DNA of 64,000 bases from Chitinophagaceae bacterium. GTDB taxonomy: Bacteria > Bacteroidota > Bacteroidia > Chitinophagales > Chitinophagaceae. Below are positions 37,593 through 48,400 of the stretch, one piece after another. Where the stretch lies: positions 1-64,000 of the forward strand of contig JAFKGQ010000018.1 in the NCBI GenBank assembly GCA_017307755.1. The letters run 5' to 3'. The notes under the pieces were generated by a model. The model saw only the letters and a program-made list of their open reading frames with translations, was not told the DNA's origin and did no database searches. Both the position numbers and the translations under genes were made by a program. Position 1 is the first letter of the stretch, and each line of letters starts with the position of its first letter.

Positions 37593-38636
37593 TTACTCAA
37601 TGTGGATTTCGCTATTGGATCTCTTATAGGTAAAAGGTGCAATGGCTTGTAGCTCCCTCAGCGCATCATCGATATTCTCTTCTTCGAATCTGCCGGTAAA
37701 CTTGTATGATTTAGCTTTCTCGTTTCCAAAGGATATAGTGACATTATAGCGCCGTTGCATCTGCAACGCCAGGTCGAAGAAAGATTCGTCCGTAAACAGC
37801 AGCTTATTCACGACCCAGGCGGTATCAGGCGCCATACTCATCTGGGGATTGAAGACGATAGACTTAATGGTCGGCTCATTCACCACCACCCTGCCGGGTT
37901 TTGCTACCGCTACACCACCTCTGCTGTCATTCTGAATGATGATCCGTTGATTAGGGACCAATAAGATCTTCTTCGAATGGCTACCCTTTGTGATGACCTC
38001 GATAGAGCCGCTGATCAGAGAGGCCTGCCCATGTTTATCTTCCGGGTATGCCTGGACATTAAACACCGTCCCCAGGTCTGTCACATCGAAATTCTTTGTA
38101 TGAACCAGGAAAGGATGAAGGGAATCGTGCTTTACCTTGAACATGGCCTCTCCGACCAGGGATACTTCACGTTTGCCGCTGTTGAATTCAGCATTAGTAT
38201 ACGTAAGGGTCGAAAAAGAATTTAGCCATACCTCGGTGCCGTCAGGAAGCACAATGCTTGTCTTGGACCCTGCCGGGGTATAGATCCTGCTGATGGTCTT
38301 TGCTTCTTCTACACGCTGCACAGGTTTGGGACTATAAAAAAAGTAGGCGCCACAGACCAGCATTATAATGCAGGCGGCAATAAGCATTCTTTTAAACAGC
38401 ACCGACCTCCTGGTGCGTTCGGGAAAAGGTTCGCCTCCCTGGAGCATATCGCCTTGTTCATCGACATGCACCTCTGAAATAACTTCTGAATCCAATGAGC
38501 TGAAATACTTCCGCATCGACTCTCGGACGGCTTCATCGTTCTCGTTGGCCTGCATAAGCTGCATCAGCTCTTCGAATTCTTCTTCAGAACAGGCTCCGGA
38601 AGCAAACTTTTCCAGCAGTTCGTAAATACGCAACAT
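37593..38636 (-). CDS. fecR: FecR-family anti-sigma factor
   Basis: The 347-residue protein has a cytoplasmic N-terminal anti-sigma region (about 1-85), one membrane helix (about 90-108), a periplasmic FecR domain (YTPAGSKTSIVLPDGTEVWLN) and a C-terminal DUF4974-like domain (LLFTDESFFDLALQMQRRYNV) that contacts the STN domain of the transporter. It holds the adjacent ECF sigma factor inactive until SusC signals that substrate is bound. It lies 36 bp downstream of the sigma gene start-to-stop unit and 176 bp upstream of susC. Confidence 0.95.
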   Translation of the reverse strand: MLRIYELLEKFASGACSEEEFEELMQLMQANENDEAVRESMRKYFSSLDSEVISEVHVDEQGDMLQGGEPFPERTRRSVLFKRMLIAACIIMLVCGAYFFYSPKPVQRVEEAKTISRIYTPAGSKTSIVLPDGTEVWLNSFSTLTYTNAEFNSGKREVSLVGEAMFKVKHDSLHPFLVHTKNFDVTDLGTVFNVQAYPEDKHGQASLISGSIEVITKGSHSKKILLVPNQRIIIQNDSRGGVAVAKPGRVVVNEPTIKSIVFNPQMSMAPDTAWVVNKLLFTDESFFDLALQMQRRYNVTISFGNEKAKSYKFTGRFEEENIDDALRELQAIAPFTYKRSNSEIHIE

Positions 38637-38672
38637 GCAGCTATGACGTATGCCGGGAAAAAATGTACTACT

Positions 38673-39215
38673 CTAGTCGGTATTATTTTTCAGATAGGCT
38701 ACAATGTTCTCTACAGCTTTCGCCAGGTGGTTCTTTACCGTATTGGGGGAGATCTGTAACAGGGAGGCTATTTCTTTGCGGGGCTTGTCCTCTGCATGGC
38801 TCAGGAGATAGACGGCCCTTCGCTGAGGGGGGAGCTGCTCGATGGCTTTTCGTATAATGTCCTGATACTCAGAGTCTTCCACATCAACTCCTGCATGAGG
38901 TTCACTACTTTGATGCATACGCTGCCATAAAGCCTGTTTTTTCTTCTGGTCAGAGGCCGCAGCACGCAGATGATCGATCACTTTATTCTCGGTGAGCCTG
39001 TATAAAAAGGAAGAAATGCTTTTTATCTCCGAGATCCTGTCCCGTATCAGCCATAATTTTAAAAAAACATCCTGGATGATGTCCTTGGCTGCCATATCGG
39101 ATTTCAACATCTTGAAAGCAAACAGGTACAGCGAATGCTCATATTCACGGAACAGTTCATTAAAAAGCTGTTCCAACATATCCTTTTCACTGCCAGGGCA
39201 ACCGTCATTTAGCAT
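38673..39215 (-). CDS. ECF-family RNA polymerase sigma factor (PUL regulator)
   Basis: The protein has sigma-70 region 2 (DIIQDVFLKLWLIRDRI) and region 4 with an HTH (LPPQRRAVYLLSHAEDKPRKEIA, here cited by its core RRAVYLLSHAE). I chose the ATG at 39215 (180 residues) because the first 18 residues of the longer form from 39269 (198 residues) are unlike sigma factors and overlap a TATTTTG promoter-like box; an ATG at 39179 is also possible. Together with FecR it forms the cell-surface signalling switch for the SusCD locus. Confidence 0.92.
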   Translation of the reverse strand: MLNDGCPGSEKDMLEQLFNELFREYEHSLYLFAFKMLKSDMAAKDIIQDVFLKLWLIRDRISEIKSISSFLYRLTENKVIDHLRAAASDQKKKQALWQRMHQSSEPHAGVDVEDSEYQDIIRKAIEQLPPQRRAVYLLSHAEDKPRKEIASLLQISPNTVKNHLAKAVENIVAYLKNNTD

Positions 39216-39342
39216 CACGCAGGTCTTTGTCTTTGATATTGCAAAATAATAACATTTTTCTACAGTCATTTATTTTTTCTGAAAAGAACAATATAGCAAT
39301 AAACCCTTTTCTTGTTACATTGCAATAAATATATCCTACAGC

Positions 39343-39981
39343 ATGGCAGCAAATCCTTCATCTGCGCCAGTGACTGCATTATTCCTGGATGTTGGCGGCG
39401 TTATGCTCACCAACGGCTGGGACAGAAAGTCAAGGGAGGCAGCAGCAAAACAATTCGGACTGGACCTGGATGACCTGAATGACAGGCATCGTATGACATT
39501 CGATACATATGAGACAGGTAAGCTCAGTCTGGATGAATATCTGAAAAGTTCTGTTTTTTATAAGGAACGCCCTTTTACCATCGAAGAGTTCCGCACCTTC
39601 ATGTTCAACCAATCCGTAGCATACTCCGGGATGATCGACCTCATCAGGGGACTAAAGGAAAAGTATAAGCTTCGCATAGCCGTGGTCAACAATGAAGGCC
39701 GGGAACTGAACGAACACAGGATCAGGACCTATAAGCTGGGCGAATTCGTGGACTTCTTTATATCCTCCTGTTTTGTACATTTCAGAAAGCCGGATGCTGA
39801 CATCTGGAAGGTAGCGCTGGACATCGCGCAAGTGCCAAAAGAAGAGGTAGTATACATCGACGATAGACCCATGTTCGTACAAGTGGCCCAGGGGCTGGGG
39901 CTCAGAGGTATCGTTCACAACCATAAGGATGTAGCTCAAACAAAAGAGGCGCTGGCAGGTATGGGATTGAAGTTGGATTAA
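39343..39981 (+). CDS. HAD-like hydrolase (subfamily IA-like)
   Basis: The 212-residue protein has the HAD motifs: nucleophile Asp in ALFLDVGGVM, Ser/Asn-type motif II around AVVNNEG, Lys in HFRKPDADIW, and acidic VYIDDRP. Motif I reads DVG rather than DxD, so the usual acid/base Asp is missing, as in the YihX-like group. The substrate is unknown. It is divergent from the ECF sigma gene (intergenic 39216-39342) and its stop codon overlaps the convergent PD40 gene's stop at 39978-39981. Confidence 0.85.
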   Translation: MAANPSSAPVTALFLDVGGVMLTNGWDRKSREAAAKQFGLDLDDLNDRHRMTFDTYETGKLSLDEYLKSSVFYKERPFTIEEFRTFMFNQSVAYSGMIDLIRGLKEKYKLRIAVVNNEGRELNEHRIRTYKLGEFVDFFISSCFVHFRKPDADIWKVALDIAQVPKEEVVYIDDRPMFVQVAQGLGLRGIVHNHKDVAQTKEALAGMGLKLD

Positions 39982-41822
39982 TTGCCGGGAGGCTTTATTC
40001 CCAGCGCGCTCAATTCGATCTGATAGATATTGCCTGAACCATTCAGCACGCTGTGCAGCTTTTTTTCAAATTCCTCGTAAGTGGAAACACCTTTTTTGCC
40101 CGCCGAAAAGTCTTTTTCGCTGGTGAAGAAAAGATATCTCCCGTCGGGGCTTATCCGTGGGCTATAATCCCTGAATGCTGAATTTACTTTTGGCCCCAGA
40201 TTCCTGGAAGGCGTCCATTTGCCGTCTACTTTTTTGCTGATGTAAATATCGTAATTCCCATATCCGTCCTGCCTGCCATAAGCGCCCAATAACAGGAAAC
40301 TCTCATCAGGAGCGATCAAACAATCCAGCTCATATGCAGGCGTGCTGACGGAATCCAGCAGGTGTACAGCAGTGGTATAATGTCCATTCACCAGCTTGGA
40401 GTAATAAAAGTCGGCATCCCCTTCCCCACCCAACGCCCCTGGTCTGTTGGAGCTGAAATAAATAGTTCCGCTGGAGGCAATCGAAGCAAAATGTTCATCA
40501 TAGGCGCTGTTGATCGTCGTATCCAGATGAATGGGGTCGCTCCATGCTCCATCTGCCGTTCGCTCCACCATCCATATATCGTAATCTGTCTTTAGCTTCC
40601 CGTCCACCGGGCGATTGGAGGTAAAGACCATTTTTTTCCCATCCGGTGAAAGCACGGGATCAAAGTCACGGTAAATACCCGAGAACGGAGCCACCCGGGG
40701 TGTCTGCCATTTGCCATCCTTAAACTCCGAATAACAAATAATATCCAGATAAAATCGTAGAATGCTCTTGCTGAAATAACAGGTTTTCCCATCGGGTGTA
40801 AAAGAACCCCCAAATTCATCATCCTTCGTGGAAATGACGCCCTCGCCAAAAATAGCAGCCTCGGAGAGATCAGGCGGAGGAGGAGGTAATACACTGGCCG
40901 GCACCTGGTAAATATCTCCCAGTCCGTTGCCTGTACTGTGCAGGCCCTGCTCCAACGCCGGATAAGTGAGCGCCGTCTTCATGGGAAGAACGGCAAAGTT
41001 CTTTTCGCTGACAAAATAGAGGGTCTTCCCATCACGCGAAACAAACGGGCTCGACTCCTCCGCCTCTGAATTTACAGTCCCCCCAAGGTTCTGTGCAGAC
41101 GTCCATTCTCCATGCTTCCAATAGCTGATATAGAGATCGCTGCGCGGGTAGCCGGCGCCGGCGCCCGCACCGGTCAATCCATCGGGTCGTCCCTGGGAAG
41201 CAAAGAGAATATAACTTTCATCTGGCGCTATAAAGGGGTCTGACTCACCATACGCCGAGTTGACCGCACCGCTCAAGGTATCCGGCGATTGATATTTGCC
41301 GTTTACCCACCTGCAACGGTACAGATGGGGTATACCCGTCGTGCCGGTCGAACTGTAGTAGAGGGTCCCGTCATTGGTCACGGAACATCCCAGCTCCAGA
41401 CCCGGGGTATTCACCGGCGCTCCGATATTCTCAGGCTCGCCCCATCCGTTGCCGGACCTCCTGGCCATCCAAATGTCCGTATCCCTTCCTTTCTTTTCGC
41501 CGGCAGGCCTGTTGGAAATAAAAAAAAGCTTTGAGCCGTCCGGAGAGATGCAGGGGTTGAAGTCTTTGTAACGTCCGGAAAAAGAGGCGATCTCGGGTTT
41601 GCTCCACCTCCCATTCCTGAAATAGGAGACACAGATGACCATGGTGCTGCTTTGCAGCGTTGACGGAGTACGTTTTGTAAAATAGCAGGTCTTGCCGTCC
41701 GGTGTAAAAGTCATCCCGAATTCGTCGTCTTCCGTGGAGATAGTGCCTTTGGCAAAAGGAATAGGTCGGGGATCATTGCTCAATAAAGACAACAGCAGGG
41801 AGGCAGTGATGAGTTTCAGCAT
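39978..41822 (-). CDS. Secreted tandem PD40 beta-propeller protein
   Basis: The ATG at 41822 gives 614 residues with a signal peptide (MLKLITASLLLSLLS); an upstream start at 41864 is less likely. The mature protein is two homologous halves of about 300 residues. Each begins with a (STxDDEFG) motif and contains TPDGKTCYF, SPDG-type PD40 blades, and ends with a LHS(x)NG(x)G(x)IYQ motif. The halves are complete six-bladed-like propellers, so the gene arose by internal duplication. It is probably a periplasmic or surface binding protein. It shares stop-codon bases with the convergent HAD gene. Confidence 0.8.
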   Translation of the reverse strand: MLKLITASLLLSLLSNDPRPIPFAKGTISTEDDEFGMTFTPDGKTCYFTKRTPSTLQSSTMVICVSYFRNGRWSKPEIASFSGRYKDFNPCISPDGSKLFFISNRPAGEKKGRDTDIWMARRSGNGWGEPENIGAPVNTPGLELGCSVTNDGTLYYSSTGTTGIPHLYRCRWVNGKYQSPDTLSGAVNSAYGESDPFIAPDESYILFASQGRPDGLTGAGAGAGYPRSDLYISYWKHGEWTSAQNLGGTVNSEAEESSPFVSRDGKTLYFVSEKNFAVLPMKTALTYPALEQGLHSTGNGLGDIYQVPASVLPPPPPDLSEAAIFGEGVISTKDDEFGGSFTPDGKTCYFSKSILRFYLDIICYSEFKDGKWQTPRVAPFSGIYRDFDPVLSPDGKKMVFTSNRPVDGKLKTDYDIWMVERTADGAWSDPIHLDTTINSAYDEHFASIASSGTIYFSSNRPGALGGEGDADFYYSKLVNGHYTTAVHLLDSVSTPAYELDCLIAPDESFLLLGAYGRQDGYGNYDIYISKKVDGKWTPSRNLGPKVNSAFRDYSPRISPDGRYLFFTSEKDFSAGKKGVSTYEEFEKKLHSVLNGSGNIYQIELSALGIKPPGN

Positions 41823-41862
41823 ACCCTTTAGTTTTGTGTCTGTTAAATTTAAAGCTTTACAC

Positions 41863-41885
41863 AAAAAAAGGGTTACCGCTGGTAA
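41863..41885 (-). terminator. Possible intrinsic terminator after the FtsX-family permease
   Basis: On the minus strand TTACC-AGC-GGTAA forms a short hairpin (41873-41885) followed by three C and a run of seven T (41863-41869). The 5-bp stem is weak, so this is a candidate only. It lies just past the permease stop at 41898. Confidence 0.35.
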
Positions 41886-41897
41886 AATCGCTGTAAA

Positions 41898-44348
41898 TTA
41901 CTCCGCTCGAAGGCTTTGCACCGGCGTGGCCATCGCCGCCTTGATAGCCTGAAAGCTGATGGTCACAATGGCGATCAGCACTGCCAGGAACCCTGCCGCG
42001 GCAAATATCCAGGGGCTCAACACGATCCGGTACGCAAAATCCTGCAGCCATTGATGCATGATCCACCAGGCAATAGGACTGGCAATAAGGAAGGCGATCA
42101 TGACCAGCCAGACAAAATCTTTCGAGAGGAGCAATACAATATTAGTGACAGAAGCGCCCAGCACTTTGCGGATACCGATCTCCTTGATACGTTGCGCAGT
42201 TCCGAAGGCGGATAGACCCAGTAACCCCAGACAGGCAATAACAATGGCCAGGCCTGCAAACAGCGTAAATGCCTTGCCAAAAAGAAGGTCGTTCTTGTAT
42301 TGTTTGTTGAAGGCTTCATCCAGGAAGAAGTAATCGAAGGGATTTCCCGGGAAGAAGGCCCTGTATTTTTCCTTCACCGCCGCCATAGTAGCTGTAATAT
42401 TGCCCGTATTTACTTTCACGGATATCCAATTGTCGGTGCCGTAAAAGGGGGTAAGCATGGCCGGCTCCAATGCATAACGCAGCGACTTCTGATGCCAGTC
42501 ATTCACCACTCCAATGACTGTCCAGTTCCTTCGGGTCACTATCTGCTTGCCAATGGCATCCTCCGGGGAAGCAAATCCAAGCATTTTAACGGCGGCTTTG
42601 CTTAAAAGAATATTGTGCAGCTTACTGGGATCAGGATTATAGTCCGAAGGATCAAAGTCCCTGCCGGCGATGATCTTCATGTTATACAAGTTGAGATAAT
42701 CATAGTCCACCGACATGTTCCGCAATGTGTAATGAGCGCCGCTGTTGTCCTCCAGCCGGTGGACATTAAAGGTCCTTGCCATTTCATTGCCCGGAAGCCT
42801 GCCTGCCGTCGCTGCACCTGAAACACCCGATATCTGTTTTAATTCATGTTTGAAACTATTCTCCTTTTCGATAAAAGTGGAATCCCATGCGGTCAGCGCC
42901 GGAGGTCTTACTATCAGCATATGATCGATGTTCATGCCCAGCTCCTGCCGGCTCATAAAGGTTATCTGCCTATATACGACCACCGAACCGGTGATCAAAA
43001 GGATGGTGATGGCAAACTGTCCGATGACAAGCCCCTTCCGCAAAACAATGCCCTTCCTGGACGAGCGAAATTTTCCTTTCAGGACAGCGATGGGGCGGAA
43101 AGAAGAAAGTACAAAAGCCGGATAAGCGGCGGAGACAAAGATCCCCAGCAACAACAGAGCGCCCAACCCAATGGTGATACTATAACCGTTAAACCCGGGA
43201 CGGAAAAGCGTGGCAAAAGACAATTCAGTCTGTATAAGCCCGTTGAAAGCCTTCTGCGTGACGGACATTAGCCCAATGGCAAGACCAAAGGCAAACAGGT
43301 TGACAAGCAACGACTCTATCAGGAACTGACGGATCAGTTCTCCCCGGGTAGCGCCGGTGACCTTTCTGACGCCGACTTCCTTGGCTCTGTCTACCGACCG
43401 GGCCGTAGACAGGTTGATATAGTTCACCCAGGCAATGGTAATGATAAAAACAGCGATGATAAACAATCCCCAGACTACCGTAGCGCTGCCTGTCTTCCCG
43501 ATCTCATATTCATAGTCGGAATACAAATGCGCCCTCGACAAGGGCTGCAGATAGAATTTCTCTACACTGCCGGAAACCTTATTACCCTGAAAATGCCGCT
43601 GACTGAATTCCTCTAGTTTTGCTTCCAACGCACGATAATCTGTCCCATGTTTCAGTTGGATATAATGCCAGAAATCGCTGTCGGTAAAATCGTAATCGGC
43701 TTCTTTCCAGACATTTTTACCGGTGAGCATCGTACTATATGAGGTAAGGATATCAAACTGAAGATGGGAATTTTCCGGCACCTCTATCACACCGGTCACT
43801 TTATAGGGCAGGGTGTCTCTGTCCAGTACAAACTGCCGGCCGACAAGACCGGAATAGTTCTTTTGTACGCCAAAGACCTTTTCTGCCGTGGTCGTTGATA
43901 TGACGGCGGTATGAGGTTCCCGTAAAGCAGTCGCCCGGTCGCCTGCCAACAGAGGATAAGAGAACATAGTAAAAAAATCATTGTCGATGGCCATGGTCGC
44001 CAGATCAGCGATCTTCTTATCCTGGTAGCCTGCCGTCGTTTTTCCCCAGGGCTCTGCCCGGACGTGGCCAATTACTTCAGGATAATCGTCCTGCAGAGCC
44101 TTGCCGATGGCGGAATAGGTAATGGTGCCATGCTGCACCAGCTTACCGTTTTGATAGCGGTCGTTGGTCACACGATAGATATCCGCTGCATTCTTGTTGA
44201 ACTGATCATAGCTCAGTTCAAAGTTCACATACTGGAGGATCAGGAGACAGACAGCCATGCCGATGGCAAGACCGGCAATGTTGATGAGGGAAAAGGCTCT
44301 GTTTTTATTTAGGTTTCTCCAGGCAGTTACCAGGTAATTTTTCAACAT
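41898..44348 (-). CDS. MacB/FtsX-type ABC transporter permease
   Basis: The 816-residue inner-membrane protein starts with the typical MLKNYLVTAWRNLNKNRAFSLIN, first helix at about 21-41, then a large periplasmic MacB-type domain, an FtsX core of three helices around 280-420, a second periplasmic domain and a final FtsX core. Two motifs typical of the family are RAKEVGVRKVTGA and RIKEIGIRKVLGAS. It lacks an ATPase partner next to it. Such permeases move or release lipoproteins, peptides or drugs by mechanotransmission. Upstream (44349-44690) are repeated TGTCCG/CCGGACG boxes. Confidence 0.92.
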   Translation of the reverse strand: MLKNYLVTAWRNLNKNRAFSLINIAGLAIGMAVCLLILQYVNFELSYDQFNKNAADIYRVTNDRYQNGKLVQHGTITYSAIGKALQDDYPEVIGHVRAEPWGKTTAGYQDKKIADLATMAIDNDFFTMFSYPLLAGDRATALREPHTAVISTTTAEKVFGVQKNYSGLVGRQFVLDRDTLPYKVTGVIEVPENSHLQFDILTSYSTMLTGKNVWKEADYDFTDSDFWHYIQLKHGTDYRALEAKLEEFSQRHFQGNKVSGSVEKFYLQPLSRAHLYSDYEYEIGKTGSATVVWGLFIIAVFIITIAWVNYINLSTARSVDRAKEVGVRKVTGATRGELIRQFLIESLLVNLFAFGLAIGLMSVTQKAFNGLIQTELSFATLFRPGFNGYSITIGLGALLLLGIFVSAAYPAFVLSSFRPIAVLKGKFRSSRKGIVLRKGLVIGQFAITILLITGSVVVYRQITFMSRQELGMNIDHMLIVRPPALTAWDSTFIEKENSFKHELKQISGVSGAATAGRLPGNEMARTFNVHRLEDNSGAHYTLRNMSVDYDYLNLYNMKIIAGRDFDPSDYNPDPSKLHNILLSKAAVKMLGFASPEDAIGKQIVTRRNWTVIGVVNDWHQKSLRYALEPAMLTPFYGTDNWISVKVNTGNITATMAAVKEKYRAFFPGNPFDYFFLDEAFNKQYKNDLLFGKAFTLFAGLAIVIACLGLLGLSAFGTAQRIKEIGIRKVLGASVTNIVLLLSKDFVWLVMIAFLIASPIAWWIMHQWLQDFAYRIVLSPWIFAAAGFLAVLIAIVTISFQAIKAAMATPVQSLRAE

Positions 44349-44690
44349 AGGAGCAGTTGTTTACCCGGAAGGCAACAACCTATATGCCACTTCACAAAAA
44401 ATTGGTTATCAATCCATTAATCCCACCCCCTCAGAGACATTGTCCGAAAACGTACAAAGAACTGTCCGCTATGGATAGCTCAGCCATATTTTTCCATGAA
44501 CCGGACGGACGAAAAAAGACCCGGACGAACGCCAGGCCTTTTCTGTTTCAAACCATGTTGACCCTTGCTATGAACTATTCAACAGGTCAAAAGTATATTA
44601 CAATTCAGAGAGAAATATTGATAATGATCTACGGGCAATAACCGCCTGTTCTTCGGTCCGTATGGTTTACCCAACGGTTTACCACAGCCG
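44349..44690. promoter_or_regulatory. Intergenic region with repeated TGTCCG/CCGGACG boxes
   Basis: The 342 bp between the permease start and the LytTR gene stop hold no plausible gene. A near-palindrome TGTCCGAAAACGTACA lies at 44441-44456, with a second TGTCCG exactly 22 bp on at 44463. CCGGACGGACG (44501-44511) and CCGGACGAACG (44521-44531) repeat with a 20-bp period. These look like operator sites for the permease gene. The binding protein is unknown. Confidence 0.45.
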
Positions 44691-45452
44691 CTAGTACTTG
44701 AAGGACTCCTTTACTTTCGACAGGAACTGCTCTTTCTTCCGGCGGCTGACCTCTATCTCCGCGCCATTGCTCATGACGATGACCCCTCCTTCGCCCCGTA
44801 CATATTCCTTTACGTGCAACAAATTGATGAGAAAAGATTTATGAACGCGTAGGAAGACATTGCTCAGCAGCTTGTCATAATCGAACAAAGGTTTGGATAT
44901 CAGCAGCGATTTGTTATTTGAAAAGTGAAAGACTGTATAGCTTCTTTTTGCTTCACAGTACATCACCTCCTCCAGCTTTACGATGGTGAATCCTCTCTGC
45001 GTAGGGAGGCATAGTCTCATCTCCATTGGTTTATTAGCTTTATTAATATTGTGTATCAGCGCTTCGGCTTGATCGGAGCTTCTCTCCTGCCGTAGTCTTT
45101 TACATACGCGGTCCACTGCCTCTACCAGTCTGTCTTCGTCCACCGGCTTCATCAGGTAATCGACGGCGCTGAATTGTAATGCCTGGAGCATGTATTCATT
45201 ATGCGCCGTCACAAAGATGACCTCAAAATTCCGCTCGGGCAATTCCGTCAGCATCTCAAGACCGTTCTTGCCCGGCATCCGGATATCCAGGAATACTACA
45301 TCCGGGTTGATGTCTTCTACTTTTTCCCTTCCGGCATCGATGTCCAGGCAGGTAGCCACGATCTCCACCTCCGGACAGTTCCATTCCAGCATCCTTTTTA
45401 AAGTGCGGATACCGTCGGGTTCGTCATCGATCAAAATTGCCTTCATACACAT
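44691..45452 (-). CDS. LytTR-family response regulator
   Basis: The 253-residue protein has a receiver domain with acidic D9-D10 and phospho-acceptor D56 (VVFLDIRMP), and a LytTR DNA-binding domain at about 150-250 (VMYCEAKRSYTVFHF, LRVHKSFLINLLHV). Its start overlaps the end of the large kinase gene by 10 bp, so the pair is co-translated. Targets are unknown. Confidence 0.93.
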   Translation of the reverse strand: MCMKAILIDDEPDGIRTLKRMLEWNCPEVEIVATCLDIDAGREKVEDINPDVVFLDIRMPGKNGLEMLTELPERNFEVIFVTAHNEYMLQALQFSAVDYLMKPVDEDRLVEAVDRVCKRLRQERSSDQAEALIHNINKANKPMEMRLCLPTQRGFTIVKLEEVMYCEAKRSYTVFHFSNNKSLLISKPLFDYDKLLSNVFLRVHKSFLINLLHVKEYVRGEGGVIVMSNGAEIEVSRRKKEQFLSKVKESFKY

Positions 45453-48400
45453 GGTTTGTTGGTGATTGTATTAAATCGTAGGACAACACAAGTGCCCGTG
45501 CCGTTGCCTGGACTATGGCTTAAATCTCTTATTTCAAGACTGCATCCGGCATCGAATTTCTCATTCAGGATACTGATCCGATGGCGCAGATTGCTGAGCC
45601 CTACAGATTGATGCGTCGGCTGCTGCACCTGCTTCAGCCGTTGAGATTCCTCGATCCCGATGCCATTGTCCAGGACGGTACAGGAGACTGTCTCTCCTTC
45701 CAGTGAAAAGCGTATCAACAGCTTCATCTCTCCCTTTTTGTGCATCATGCCGTGCCAGATGGCGTTTTCAGCCAACGGCTGTATCATCATGGTGGGAATG
45801 AGCACGTCTTCCCTGTCTATCTGGTCATCCACGATGATGCTAAAAGTGAAGAAATCGCCAAAACGCAGCTTTTCCATCATCAGGTAGCTTTCCAGGTATT
45901 CCAGGTTCTCATAGAGGGTGGTGAATGTTTCTTTTGATTGGTTCAGCGTAATGCGGATCATCTGGGCGAACTTGCTGAGATAACGGGAAGCCTTCTTCTG
46001 CTCGTTGTCCAGGATCATCCCTTTTATGCTGTTCAGGGAATTGAAGATAAAATGAGGATTCATCTGCGTCTGCAACGCTGACAGCTGTGCCTCCGCCAGC
46101 TGCTGGTTAATGGACGCCAGCTCCTTTTGCTTGATCTCAAGTGACTGTTGGGACTCTATTTGCTTGATCTTATTGCCTACGAGTGTGGCAATAGTGGTTA
46201 AGATCTTAATGTCCCTTTCTTTATAGTAGTCGGGTTCAGGATGCTCCGAATCAATAACGCCTATCAGTTCGTTGTTGTGGATGATGGGTACGCAGATCTC
46301 GCTTAGCCGGGCAATATCGTCTACCCTGTAACGGTGGTCCTTGCTGGTGTCGGCTATCAGCAAAGGCTCCTTTGTCTGCATCACGTGCCCCACGATACCC
46401 TGCCCCGGCAGCACATCGAACACCTTGTCACGGATGGCCGTTGGAGATCCTTTGGGTCCAAAGGACGCTTTTTGGACCAATTTGCGCTTGTCCTCATCCC
46501 AAAGGTAGATCATACAATCCACGTACTTCATACAGCCTATAAGGTTTTTCGCTACGTCCCATAAAACACCTTCCACATCCTTCTTATCAGCCAGGGAAGA
46601 AGAGAAATAGTGACTGATCTGCTCCAACTCGTACTGGCTCTTGTACTCCTCCGCCTTTAATCTTTCAATATGCGTCTTTGCCTGCTCTTTCCTGCGGGTA
46701 AGCCCAATCCTCCATTTAAGCAGCAAATAAACACAGAACGACAATACCAATATCCAGGTGACCGTAAACCACGTTCGTTTCCAAAAAGGAGGTAGTATGG
46801 TTATATCGATCTCCTTTATCTGTTCGGGCCATCTGTTGTGCGCCGAGAGAACTTTTACCTGCACCCTGTGCTCCCCCGGCGGCAAACTGGAAATACTAAA
46901 CGTATTCTGTACACCCAAAGGTTGCCACGGGGTACTATCATTTTTTAAAATGCGATAAGCAAAGCGCTGGGTATTGCTCGTGGAGAAGTTGATGCTGCCA
47001 ATGGTAACTCTTATATCATTGTCATCCCACGGCGCCTCGATCCGCTTATCCGGGTAAATATATTCCCTTATATTGCCGGCCATGACGCCCTCGATAAAAA
47101 AGTGTGGAGGCTTCTCTTTGATAAAAACAATATCAGGGTTAAATCTCACTAGGGTTGTGGCAAAACCGATATACAGCATGTTCTCCTTTATGTCATAAAA
47201 GAACTTCGCGCCGTTGTTTATCGGCTGGTCGGGAAACCCGTCTTCCTTTCCAAAACTGGAGATCTTGGACGTAGGTATATCGAGACAGGCGATGCCGGAA
47301 TAGGTCGCCAGCCAAAGCTTGTTCCCGATGAGGATCATGGCCGATATATTGTTATCGGGTAAACCGTTGTCCCTCGAAAAATGCCGTATGAACCCTTTGT
47401 TAAAATCATAACAGGCCAGACCGTTGTTGTAGGTATTTACCCAAAGATGGTTCTCACGGTCGGCAACAACGGAGGTAACCCGTCTGTCCGGCATCCGTAT
47501 AAAAGGGAAGGTATCCACTACTTTATCAAATGTTCGGAGTATCGGGTTATAGCGGGTGAGGCCATGACCGGCTATCCATATATTCCCGGGATGATCTTCT
47601 GTGATAATATCGGCTTCCTCTATCCTGGAATAGGGTTGTCCATCGACGGACATGACGGAAAATTTTCGCGTAGCGGCATCATACCGGTAGATATTGCTTG
47701 ACGCCACCCATATGTTATCATGACGGTCTTTGTATATATCCGCTATCCAATCGTGGGCGCTGTCCCATTTATCCAATTGCACGGGTGTCTCACGGCCATT
47801 ATTGAGGTTTAGCCGGACCAACGGACCATTGAGCCCCGCGAGAAGTACGGAGTCATTGAGCGCAGTAAGACAATAGATGCCGGCGTTACGCTTGTTATTA
47901 TATCTCTCCAGACCGATACGCCGGGTAAACGTAAAGCTCTCCTTATCGAATACCAACAGCCCGCCGTTCCCCTTGGTAGCCGCATATATATTTCGCCCCA
48001 TGGCATAGACATCATCTATCACGATGTTGGGGAACAAAGCCTGCACTTTACCCGGGATAGGAGACTGCTCGACCAAACAGGGGCTATAGCCTTGTCTGAA
48101 TACCCCTTTATTGGTAGCGATCCAAAGATGGTGATCCCTGTCCAGATACAGATTGCGGCAGGAGTATAGGGGGAAAAACTTGTCCGGGAAAAGATCGAGG
48201 CCCCCTGTCACAGGATCGAGCCTGATCTTGTAAAACCCGGAGGTATGAGCCGTAATATACATAGTGGTATCACTGACGGCCCTTAGCACCGAACGATATC
48301 CGAATTCATCCCGGGCCATATGACAGGAAAGCTCGGTAGTCGTCTTTAATTTTTTCGCCAGATCGATATAGCTCAGTCTATCTCCATGGTTGTTGACGAT

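Noticed and set aside
44371..44390. Possible sigma-54 promoter upstream of the FtsX-family permease (minus strand TGGCAT ... TTGC)
   Set aside because: The distance between the GG and GC pairs is 13 bp rather than the required 10.
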